A stretch of 41,534 nt of DNA from positions 1 through 41,534 of the forward strand of contig JAJRXD010000124.1 in the NCBI GenBank assembly GCA_024276465.1, in the 5' to 3' direction. Numbering within the stretch: the first letter of the stretch is position 1; each line of letters starts with the position of its first letter. The notes beneath the pieces are model-generated. The model did not search any database. It was not told the origin of the DNA and worked only from the letters and a program-made list of their open reading frames with translations. The position numbers and the translations under genes are program-made. This document shows, piece after piece, positions 9,301 through 16,648 of this stretch. The DNA comes from Deltaproteobacteria bacterium (GTDB taxonomy: Bacteria; Desulfobacterota; WTBG01; CAIYCZ01; CAIRTM01).

Positions 9301-9329
9301 TTGACATATTGAAAAGAAAAGCTTAGTTT
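9301..9329 (+). promoter_or_regulatory. Weak candidate promoter for argC
   Basis: TTGACA at 9301-9306 is a perfect -35 box. After a 17-base spacer the -10 position reads TAGTTT, which matches only three of six consensus bases. It lies about 50 bases upstream of the argC ATG. Confidence 0.3.
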
Positions 9330-9379
9330 TTTTGAAAAATGTCGACTTCCTAAACTTCATAAAATGCATTTTTAGAAAA

Positions 9380-10474
9380 ATGAAAAAAATAAAAGCAGGA
9401 ATTATAGGCGCAGCAAGTCTTGTCTCAGGCAAACTGATTGAACTGCTTCTGAATCATGAGAATGTGGAAATAACCTGTCTGGTTTCAGAACACTTCACCC
9501 ATAAAAGCATTGGGCAGGCCCACAGCCACCTGAAAGGTGTCCAGGGCCTTGAATTTGAGCCCTATGACCTTGATCAGATTGAAAAAAAATGTGACCTGGT
9601 GTTCAGCGCAAAACCCCATGGAGAGTCCATGGAAAAAATACCTGAGCTTCTTAAGCTGGGTATTAAAGTCATAGATATCAGTGCTGATTTCAGGATAAAA
9701 AACCCAAAAGTTTTTTCAGAGTGGTACAAGGTTGACCATGCAGCTCCTGAGATATTGAAAAAAGCGGTTTACGGCCTGCCTGAATTGTATTTTGAAAAAA
9801 TAAAAAATGCTCAGCTGATTGCAAATCCAGGCTGTTACCCGACAAGCGTCATTTTAGGCCTTGCACCTCTGATCAGTCTGAGCCTGGTAAATACAGACGA
9901 TGTTATTATTGTTGATTCAGTATCAGGAATTTCCGGAGCAGGAAGAAGCCTCAGCAGTAATACGCAGTTTATTAATATAAGCGACAATATAAGGCCATAT
10001 AATGTTGGCACACACCGGCATACTCCTGAGATGGAGCAGGAATTGTCTTTAATGGCAGGCAATAAAAGTATCAGGGTTTTATTTGCACCTAATGTCGGCC
10101 CATTTAATTTTGGAATAGCCAGTAACATCTTTTTAAATTTAAAAAACAATAAAACAGCAGAAAAAGATCTTTTTGCCGCATACACGGATTATTATAAAGA
10201 CAAACCCTTTGTCCGGATCTGCAAGCCTGATACAATACCAGAAATAAAAGATGTGGTTAATACAAACTTCTGTGATATAGGGGTCTGTTTTGATAAACGT
10301 TTAAAATGCTGCGTTGTGTTTTCTGTTATTGACAATATTATTAAGGGTGCAGCTGGTCAGGCTGTCCAGAACATGAATATCATGTCAGGGCTGGATGAAA
10401 AAGAGGGGCTGCCCTACAAACATGCTCTGAACAAAAAAAAGAAGCCGACTGAAATTGAAACATGTGCCTGCTGA
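9380..10474 (+). CDS. argC: N-acetyl-gamma-glutamyl-phosphate reductase (ArgC), with diverged nucleotide loop
   Basis: Reduces N-acetylglutamyl-5-phosphate to the semialdehyde with NADPH in arginine synthesis; cytosolic. The start at 9380 places KAGIIGA at the usual N-terminal position; an in-frame TTG at 9332 adds a non-conserved extension. The family signatures are DISADFR, YGLPE, the catalytic cysteine Cys152 in NPGCYPT, and HRHTPE at 212-217. The 364 residues are slightly more than the usual 345 or so. The glycine-rich cofactor loop, normally G-A-[ST]-G-Y-x-G, reads GAASLVSG here, so two glycines and the tyrosine are missing. It may be a divergent ArgC or a paralogue with changed cofactor use. 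It sits upstream of icd, which supplies 2-oxoglutarate for glutamate. Confidence 0.85.
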   Translation: MKKIKAGIIGAASLVSGKLIELLLNHENVEITCLVSEHFTHKSIGQAHSHLKGVQGLEFEPYDLDQIEKKCDLVFSAKPHGESMEKIPELLKLGIKVIDISADFRIKNPKVFSEWYKVDHAAPEILKKAVYGLPELYFEKIKNAQLIANPGCYPTSVILGLAPLISLSLVNTDDVIIVDSVSGISGAGRSLSSNTQFINISDNIRPYNVGTHRHTPEMEQELSLMAGNKSIRVLFAPNVGPFNFGIASNIFLNLKNNKTAEKDLFAAYTDYYKDKPFVRICKPDTIPEIKDVVNTNFCDIGVCFDKRLKCCVVFSVIDNIIKGAAGQAVQNMNIMSGLDEKEGLPYKHALNKKKKPTEIETCAC

Positions 10475-10613
10475 CTTTTGCTCCCTCCCCCAGTGATGCC
10501 CCGCCAGGTTTAGATCTTCCATGCCAGTCGTTAAACCCGGATTTTGCAATTCATCTCTTCTGCATCAGATGAGAGTGTCTGATTAAAAAAACTTTTTAGA
10601 GGAAAAATAAATA

Positions 10614-11843
10614 ATGAAAAAAATAAAACCTGTAAATCCTGTTGTTGAGCTTGATGGTGATGAGATGACACATGTCATCTGGAATTTCATTAAGGAAAAG
10701 CTCATATTACCTTACATTGACCTGGAAATAAAATATTTTGACTTAAGCATCAGCAGCCGGGACAAAACAGATGACCGGATAACAGTCGATGCTGCTGAGG
10801 CCATTAAAAAGTATGGTGTTGGGATAAAATGTGCCACCATCACCCCGGATGAAGGAAGGGTCAGGGAATTCAGTCTTAAGAAAATGTGGAAAAGCCCCAA
10901 TGGAACCATCCGTAACATCCTTGGAGGAACGGTTTTCCGCGAGCCGATCATCTGCAGCAACATTCCGCGTCTTGTTCCGGGCTGGACAAAACCTATTGTC
11001 ATAGCCCGTCACGCATTTGCTGATCAGTACAGGGCAACTGATTTTGTTGTGCCGGGCAGAGGGAGGCTCACCATGAAGTTCCAGCCGGATGATGGTGGTC
11101 AGCCTGTAGAATATGAAATTTTCAGATTTCCCGGGCCTGGTGTTGCAATGGGAATGTACAACCTGGACGAATCCATCACTGGATTTGCCAGGGCCTGCAT
11201 GAACTATGGGCTGAACCGGAAATGGCCTGTCTACCTTTCAACCAAAAACACGATTCTCAAGGCATACGACGGTCGCTTTAAGGATATTTTTCAGAAGGTT
11301 TTTACGCAGGAGTTCAGAAAAAAATTTGACTCGGAAGGAATTACCTATGAGCATCGACTGATAGATGACATGGTTGCTGCTGCCCTGAAATTGCCGGGCG
11401 GGTTTATCTGGGCATGCAAGAATTATGATGGAGACGTGCAGTCCGATACAGTTGCTCAGGGTTTTGGCTCACTTGGATTGATGACATCTGTACTTATGAC
11501 GCCTGACGGTAAAACAGTAGAAGCAGAAGCAGCCCACGGAACTGTAACCCGCCATTTCAGACTTCACCAGCAGGGCATGGAAACCAGCACAAACCCCATA
11601 GCAAGTATTTTTGCATGGACGCGGGGTCTGACACATCGGGGTAAGCTGGACAACAACCATGCTTTGGTTGATTTTTGCTCAAGCCTGGAAAAAGTCTGCG
11701 TTGAAACAGTCGAAGCCGGCTTTATGACAAAAGACCTGGCTGTATGCATCCACGGGGCTGGTGCTGAACGAAATACTTATCTCACTACCCAGGAATTTCT
11801 GGCCAAAATAGAAGCCGGGCTGCAGAAAGCAGCTGGCAGTTAA
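10614..11843 (+). CDS. icd: NADP-dependent isocitrate dehydrogenase, eukaryote-like (IDH1/2) homodimeric type
   Basis: Oxidatively decarboxylates isocitrate to 2-oxoglutarate, in the TCA cycle (forward or reductive) and for glutamate supply. The 409 residues align with human IDH1 almost without gaps: SPNGTIR starts at Ser94, FREPI contains Arg109 and the substrate arginine is Arg132. HGTVTRH near 309-315 and [14 protein letters not shown] are the cofactor and dimer signatures, and they indicate NADP use. After Arg132 the sequence reads [11 protein letters not shown], where the human enzyme has HAHGDQYRATD. ATG at 10614 follows an AGAGG about 12 bases upstream. The 139-base gap after argC shows no terminator, so joint transcription is possible. 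Confidence 0.93.
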   Translation: MKKIKPVNPVVELDGDEMTHVIWNFIKEKLILPYIDLEIKYFDLSISSRDKTDDRITVDAAEAIKKYGVGIKCATITPDEGRVREFSLKKMWKSPNGTIRNILGGTVFREPIICSNIPRLVPGWTKPIVIARHAFADQYRATDFVVPGRGRLTMKFQPDDGGQPVEYEIFRFPGPGVAMGMYNLDESITGFARACMNYGLNRKWPVYLSTKNTILKAYDGRFKDIFQKVFTQEFRKKFDSEGITYEHRLIDDMVAAALKLPGGFIWACKNYDGDVQSDTVAQGFGSLGLMTSVLMTPDGKTVEAEAAHGTVTRHFRLHQQGMETSTNPIASIFAWTRGLTHRGKLDNNHALVDFCSSLEKVCVETVEAGFMTKDLAVCIHGAGAERNTYLTTQEFLAKIEAGLQKAAGS

Positions 11844-11865
11844 CCCTGAAGGGGGGTCAGAACTA

Positions 11866-12390
11866 ATGGACCTGTCAAACTCAGACACTCCTGTCCCGGT
11901 TGATTTTGAAGGATATTCAGCTTATATGGAATCAGGTTTAATCAGCGGAATTATGCAAAGGGTTAATCTTGCCGGTTTTATGGTTTCATCTGTTGCTGAG
12001 CAGGGTTGGCCTGGAGAGATATTTAAAAAGCTTGCTGAAAATCAGATTAATATTGAATTTGCAAATCAGATTATTAATAAAAAAGATTATAACAGCATTA
12101 TTCTATGTGTTGACAGCAAAGATACATACTCTGCCCTGGCCCTGCTGGAAGAAGTCAGGCCAAAAATAAAAGCCCGTGAGATTCGCTCCTTAAAAAGGGT
12201 CGGCATTCTTTCCCTGTTTCCCCACCGGGAACATGCTCTGATCAGCAGCATTATTATTCAAACCCTGTTTTCTGCAGAAATTCCTGTTTTTGCCATGGGA
12301 AGTTCCATCTCTGTTATCTCCTGTGTTGTTAATGAGGAAAAAATAACTGATGCTATCAGACATATGAGTAAAAAATTCGGGCTGTCATAA
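11866..12390 (+). CDS. Stand-alone double ACT-domain protein, aspartokinase-regulatory type
   Basis: A 174-residue protein with two ACT-like halves and no catalytic domain. The first (about 33-100) has WPGEIFKKLAENQINIEF, the helix and second strand typical of aspartokinase ACT domains. The second (about 108-172) ends VVNEEKITDAIRHMSKKFGL, like the end of an aspartokinase. ACT domains bind amino acids and act as allosteric sensors. It starts 22 bases after icd, with AGGGGGG about 10 bases before the ATG, so it is probably co-transcribed. I infer an amino-acid sensor for the neighbouring glutamate/arginine genes. The ligand and partner are unknown. Confidence 0.72.
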   Translation: MDLSNSDTPVPVDFEGYSAYMESGLISGIMQRVNLAGFMVSSVAEQGWPGEIFKKLAENQINIEFANQIINKKDYNSIILCVDSKDTYSALALLEEVRPKIKAREIRSLKRVGILSLFPHREHALISSIIIQTLFSAEIPVFAMGSSISVISCVVNEEKITDAIRHMSKKFGLS

Positions 12391-12422
12391 AATGTTCACC
12401 GTAAAGAAATTAATAATTTTTT

Positions 12423-12896
12423 ATGGAACGATTCAAAGTTTTTGATATTCTGCACCATGAGTATCTCTGTCAGATAAACCTGGCCATTGCTGAAAACAGC
12501 TGTCTCGCTGATCTGTTCAAGCAATTAGAGGACAGGGAGATCAGATTGAAATTTATTGCTTTCCATCAGGATAATAACCGGGGGACACATCTAAGCTTCT
12601 GTGTTGAAAGAAGCAATTTAAAACCTGTTCAAAAAATGCTGCTGCAATATGTTGTAAAGGAAGAAGATATTCATGTTTTTCCAGATGCTGGAATGATTGC
12701 AGTATATGGTCCCCATTTCGGAGAAAGGCCTGGTATAATTGATGCAATGTACAATACCCTGTCATCTCAGGGAGTGAAAATTCTGGCAATAAGCACAACA
12801 GCCTCAACCTCGTTTTTCGTTATCCCTGCATTAGAGATTGTTCGCGCTCTTGGCATCTTAAAGGAGACTTTTGAAATTCCACGCGGAAAGATATAA
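12423..12896 (+). CDS. Second stand-alone ACT-domain protein, aspartokinase-regulatory type
   Basis: A 157-residue protein whose C-terminal half reads MIAVYGPHFGERPGIIDAMYN, then GVKILAISTTASTSFFVI and ends ALGILKETFEIP, the pattern of an aspartokinase ACT domain. The N-terminal half (about 10-80) looks like a second, more diverged ACT fold. It has no kinase domain, no membrane segment and no signal peptide. It follows the first ACT gene by 32 bases on the same strand. The two proteins could form a hetero-oligomeric sensor, as ACT domains usually pair. That is inference. No clear terminator follows; only a weak 6-bp hairpin is seen at 12916-12938. Confidence 0.68.
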   Translation: MERFKVFDILHHEYLCQINLAIAENSCLADLFKQLEDREIRLKFIAFHQDNNRGTHLSFCVERSNLKPVQKMLLQYVVKEEDIHVFPDAGMIAVYGPHFGERPGIIDAMYNTLSSQGVKILAISTTASTSFFVIPALEIVRALGILKETFEIPRGKI

Positions 12897-12937
12897 TCCC
12901 GAACAGGCATACTGAAACAGACACTTTTCTGATCTGT

Positions 12938-13426
12938 TCAGGAGATACTGCTTATTAAGCGGTTTGTAATGTTTAAAAGCCTGCTGCCTGTAAGAGCGGC
13001 AACCTTCCTCATAAAAGTTAAGCCCATAACAGCATCATCATCAAAGAGTTTTTCTAATTCTGCTGCACTTATGGAAATAACCTTTGTTTTATCCAGACAT
13101 TTAATTCCTGACCTGTAGTGCTTAGGCTCAACCAGTGCTGACCAGCCAAAAAGCTCCCCTTTCTTATCTATTGTGCTGACAATAATATTCTGGTGTTTTT
13201 TAAAAAAGACCTGGATAGAAACAGCCCCCTCTGTCAAAACATATAATTTATCCGCTTTCTGTCCCTCAGCAAAAATCAGATCTTCAGCATCATAGCTCTC
13301 CTCAAGGCAGATGTTCACAATCCTTGAAAGATATTCATCTTTGAAATCCTGAAAAAAGCTGCTTGCCTTTAAATGTTCCAGATGTGTCACAAGACCTGTC
13401 TCACTTTCTGTTCCTGTGCGATGCAA
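12938..13426 (-). CDS. Cyclic nucleotide-binding domain protein without output domain
   Basis: A 162-residue protein that is almost entirely one cNMP-binding (CAP_ED) domain: FFQDFKDEYLSRIV, then EDLIFAEGQKADKLYVLTEG, and GELFGWSALVEPKHYRSG as the phosphate-binding cassette region. There is no helix-turn-helix, kinase or channel segment, so it is not a Crp-type transcription factor. The usual RxA arginine-alanine pair is replaced by YRSG, so the ligand is uncertain. The start overlaps the end of lpxA by 26 bases, which suggests translational coupling. It may bind a partner in trans. Confidence 0.8.
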   Translation of the reverse strand: MHRTGTESETGLVTHLEHLKASSFFQDFKDEYLSRIVNICLEESYDAEDLIFAEGQKADKLYVLTEGAVSIQVFFKKHQNIIVSTIDKKGELFGWSALVEPKHYRSGIKCLDKTKVISISAAELEKLFDDDAVMGLTFMRKVAALTGSRLLNITNRLISSIS

Positions 13427-14189
13427 TAGGACGTTTTGTGTTTTTCACAAATAAAATAAATTCTGCTGCTTCATCCGAGGTAAAGCCCGCAGATTCCATC
13501 TTATCAATTGCCTGATGTTTTAACAGCCCTGACAAATAGAGAATATGATATGCTTCCTTTATTTCACGTATTGTGTCTTTTGCAATCCCTGCCCTGCGAA
13601 GGCCCACAATATTGACCGATTCAACCACATTACGTTCAAGCCCAACTAAAAAGGGCGGGACATCCTGGCTGAAGCTGCCGTTTCCACTGATCATTGCAAA
13701 CCGCCCTATGCTTACAAACTGATGTACCCCAACACCTCCTGATATGAAAGCATTATCACCAATAGTAACGTATCCTCCAAAAAATGCATAATTGGCGATA
13801 ATAACATTGCTGCCAATTGTAACATTGTGTGCAATGTGTGCACCCCCCATTAAATAATTGTTGTTACCGATAAATGTCCTGCTGTCAGGCCTGGTTCCAC
13901 GATGAATTGTGCAGTATTCCCTGATAATGTTTTTATTTCCAATTTCAACATGGCTGCATATGGTTTTGTCAAATGCAAGATCCTGGGGATCATGACCGAT
14001 TACAGCACCCATGTGGATTTCATTATCCTCCCCAATGGTTGTATAGCCGGTAATGTAAGCATTTGCATAGATTTTTGTGCCTTTCCCGATTTCAACATTA
14101 TCATCAATAAAAACATTTGGCCCAATTTCAACTGCTGGATGAATTTCAGCTTTTGGGCTTATAATTGCCGTTTTATGAACTTTTTCCAT
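13401..14189 (-). CDS. lpxA: Acyl-[ACP]-UDP-N-acetylglucosamine O-acyltransferase (LpxA)
   Basis: Performs the first step of lipid A synthesis, adding a 3-hydroxyacyl chain to UDP-GlcNAc in the cytosol. It has 262 residues, the length of the E. coli enzyme. The N-terminal two thirds are hexapeptide repeats of a left-handed beta helix (ITGYTTIGEDNEIHMGAVIG and many similar). AHIAH places His118 and His121 where E. coli has His122 and His125, the latter being the catalytic base. The C-terminal helical part has VGLRRAGIAKDTI. It shows that the organism has a lipid A outer membrane. The usual lpxD, fabZ and lpxB neighbours are absent here. Confidence 0.93.
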   Translation of the reverse strand: MEKVHKTAIISPKAEIHPAVEIGPNVFIDDNVEIGKGTKIYANAYITGYTTIGEDNEIHMGAVIGHDPQDLAFDKTICSHVEIGNKNIIREYCTIHRGTRPDSRTFIGNNNYLMGGAHIAHNVTIGSNVIIANYAFFGGYVTIGDNAFISGGVGVHQFVSIGRFAMISGNGSFSQDVPPFLVGLERNVVESVNIVGLRRAGIAKDTIREIKEAYHILYLSGLLKHQAIDKMESAGFTSDEAAEFILFVKNTKRPIASHRNRK

Positions 14190-14276
14190 TTTTTATCCCA
14201 CAATGCAGCAGATGCCAGGCGCATTGTGTTAAAGTCTTTCAGGTATTTCAATCCCGTCCCCTGCTGGAATGGCTGG

Positions 14277-14984
14277 TTAAAACAATTTAAATATCCTGCG
14301 AAATGATTTAAAATATCTCAGGGTTATATACAAAACACCGAAAACACCTTTGGGGGCAGGTTTTTGTTTTTTGAGATATCGTGCCCTGATTTTTGCAGCA
14401 GCATGCAGGTCAAGCTGCATCAGCAGCCTCGCTATGAGGCCCGGGGACTTCAGTTTATTGAAAATTAATGCAGAAGCAAAATCAACCATGTAAACATCAT
14501 CTTTTGTCAGCAGAACATTAGAACGGTGAAGGTCACAGTTTACAACTCCCCGGGAATGCATTAAAAAGATTAACCGGTCAAGTTTGTCAAAAACAGACTC
14601 AGGCACTTCCCCGCGCCTGAAACAGCTTAAGGGCCTGCCCTGTATATACTCCAGCAGAAGAATATCTTTTCCCTCCAGACCGTAACAGTCAGGAAAGCCT
14701 GCTGTTCCTGAAAGTTTTGAATACGCCTTTGCCTCCCTGCGCAAAGTAAAGCGTCCGTAACAAAACTTTATTAACGGATTGCTGCCGGAATAGTCCTTGA
14801 TTATAATATGTTTCCCATCCCGTTTTTCAAGACGGATCTGGGCTTTGGTTGAGTTACGGGCATGCGGTATGTCCGCTCCAAAACCTGATTCGCTATCCAC
14901 GGGTACGGGTTTTTTATTTAATGCATTCAAAGGTATACTATCTCTGTCATTTAAGTCCGAAGCATATTGAAGTAATTTTGTCAT
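14277..14984 (-). CDS. Lipopolysaccharide core kinase-like protein (WaaP/KdkA family)
   Basis: A 235-residue eukaryotic-type small kinase fold. The catalytic loop reads HSRGVVNCDLHRSNVLL, with catalytic Asp151 and Asn156, followed by metal-binding Asp168 in VDFAS. IIIKDY near 60-65 supplies the likely ATP-binding lysine. This H-x-D...N...VDF pattern is that of Kdo or heptose kinases that phosphorylate the inner core of LPS. The neighbouring lpxA supports that role. Which sugar is phosphorylated is unknown. There is no signal peptide, so it is cytosolic or loosely membrane-bound. Confidence 0.75.
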   Translation of the reverse strand: MTKLLQYASDLNDRDSIPLNALNKKPVPVDSESGFGADIPHARNSTKAQIRLEKRDGKHIIIKDYSGSNPLIKFCYGRFTLRREAKAYSKLSGTAGFPDCYGLEGKDILLLEYIQGRPLSCFRRGEVPESVFDKLDRLIFLMHSRGVVNCDLHRSNVLLTKDDVYMVDFASALIFNKLKSPGLIARLLMQLDLHAAAKIRARYLKKQKPAPKGVFGVLYITLRYFKSFRRIFKLF

Positions 14985-15022
14985 GTTATAAAAATATCGT
15001 TTTACCTGTCAATGAAAATTTC

Positions 15023-16648
15023 TTACAGTCTTCTGTCTAAAAACAATCTGTTCCACTTTTCCATTACTGCCAGGGCAGAAGCCCTGTATCCTTTTACCCA
15101 GGGCTGGTGTATGGAACAGGAATACTTGTGCCAGAAAAAAACCCATGGTGCCTCCTCAATTACAATTTTTTCAACTAAACGGTAAAGGGCCTTCCTTTGT
15201 CCCTTATCAGCTGTTTTTACAGCCTTTGATATGAGTTCATCCACCCTTTTGTCCTTAAACCTGCAGCGGTTTCCTCCCGGACCCCAGTTTTGAGAATGAA
15301 AAAGCGGAAAGAGAAAATTTTCTTCATCAGGGTAATCCGCCCACCAGGAAAGCCAGAAAGACTGTGCCTCTCCCTTTCCTACAGCATCCAGGAAGGTGCT
15401 CCATTCAAGCTGAACAATTCGGGCATTAATTCCAATATCCATGAGGTATGCCTGAACAGCCTGGCAAATGTCAAGATTTGCCAAATCTGGAGTCTGATAA
15501 ATAGTCATGGAAAACCCTTTTGGATATCCTGCCTCCTTCAGCAGCTGTTTTGCCATGTCAGGATTGTAGGGATAACCCTGTGGCAGGGGGTCGCCTCTTA
15601 AAAGCGGGGGAAGGGGCCCCCGGGCAGCAGCACCCCTGCCTTCAAGGAGCCTGGCAAGTATTTTCCGGCGGTCTATTGCATAGTTCATAGCTCTTCTGAC
15701 CCGGGAGTCATTAAAGGGGGGCATCTGACAGTTCAGACCTAAATAGTATGTATTTAAGCCAGGGGCAGTCTTGATAAATGGTTTCCATTTCGGATCATTG
15801 GCATAGCGGCCGTATTCGGATGTCATGATTTCAGGCAGCAGGTCAATATCCCCCTTTTCAAACTCTACCAGAGCAGTAAAATCTTCCGGCAGTATCCTGT
15901 AGCAGATACCTGCAAGAAGGGGTTTTGCGCCAAAATATTTTCTGTTTGCTTTGAGGATTAAAAATTGATTGTGCTTCCACTGCTCCAGAACAAAAGGCCC
16001 GGTGCCTCTTCCCTGAAAGGAAAAGTCTGCGCCATAATGCTGCACCTCCTCGCGAGGAACAACATATGCGGTCGTAAGGCCCAGCAGGCTGATAAACGGG
16101 GCAAAAGGTTCATCTAATTCAATTTCAAGTTCATAAGGACTTTTAACGCGTATACCTGTTACATGTTCTGCCCTGCCTTGTATAAACTGCTTTGAGCCTT
16201 TAATCCTGGACAAAACCCATGTACGTGGAGATCTGGTTTGTGGATCAAGAACACGCTCAAAGGAATATTTAAAATCAGCAGCAGTGACCAGCCTGCTGTT
16301 AAAAAATTTTACATCTCTTTTGAGCCTGAAGAAGTATGTCAGTCCGCTTGATGAAACTGTCCAGGATTCTGCAATATCCGGTACAGGCTCTAAATTTTCC
16401 CCAAAACTTATAAGTCCATTATAAAGCTTTGCAGCAATCCGGGCGCTGTCAAGGTCAACTATCATGGCAGGGTCCATGGTTACAGGATTTGCTTTTAGCC
16501 GAACGTACATATGGTTCGGAATTCTTTCATTTCCTTTTGTTCCACAGCCGCTGCCTAAAATAAAACAGGCAAAAAAAAGCAGAAAAATGTCTGTTCCTGC
16601 CTTCCTGCAGATAGTGCGCATACCTCTGTTTTGTTTTATTTTCTGCAC
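15023..16648 (-). CDS. Periplasmic peptide/nickel-type solute-binding lipoprotein (SBP family 5)
   Basis: A 541-residue extracellular solute-binding protein of the DppA/OppA family. It has a hydrophobic signal (about 20-34) and a probable lipidated Cys35 in LGSGC. The Gly at -3 makes the lipobox imperfect. Family signatures include ANPVTMDPAM, RIAAKLYNGLISF and PVPDIAESW near the mature N-terminus, then VRRAMNYAIDRRKI. It should deliver oligopeptides or a related ligand to an ABC importer, but no permease or ATPase gene is present. The GTG start at 16648 overlaps the glycosyltransferase stop. An internal ATG at 16621 would give a more usual signal peptide. Confidence 0.88.
   Translation of the reverse strand: MQKIKQNRGMRTICRKAGTDIFLLFFACFILGSGCGTKGNERIPNHMYVRLKANPVTMDPAMIVDLDSARIAAKLYNGLISFGENLEPVPDIAESWTVSSSGLTYFFRLKRDVKFFNSRLVTAADFKYSFERVLDPQTRSPRTWVLSRIKGSKQFIQGRAEHVTGIRVKSPYELEIELDEPFAPFISLLGLTTAYVVPREEVQHYGADFSFQGRGTGPFVLEQWKHNQFLILKANRKYFGAKPLLAGICYRILPEDFTALVEFEKGDIDLLPEIMTSEYGRYANDPKWKPFIKTAPGLNTYYLGLNCQMPPFNDSRVRRAMNYAIDRRKILARLLEGRGAAARGPLPPLLRGDPLPQGYPYNPDMAKQLLKEAGYPKGFSMTIYQTPDLANLDICQAVQAYLMDIGINARIVQLEWSTFLDAVGKGEAQSFWLSWWADYPDEENFLFPLFHSQNWGPGGNRCRFKDKRVDELISKAVKTADKGQRKALYRLVEKIVIEEAPWVFFWHKYSCSIHQPWVKGYRASALAVMEKWNRLFLDRRL

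Noticed and set aside
12901-12939. Terminator between the ACT genes and the cyclic-nucleotide-binding gene
   Set aside because: Stems of only 6 bp with long loops and no T-run; too weak to call.
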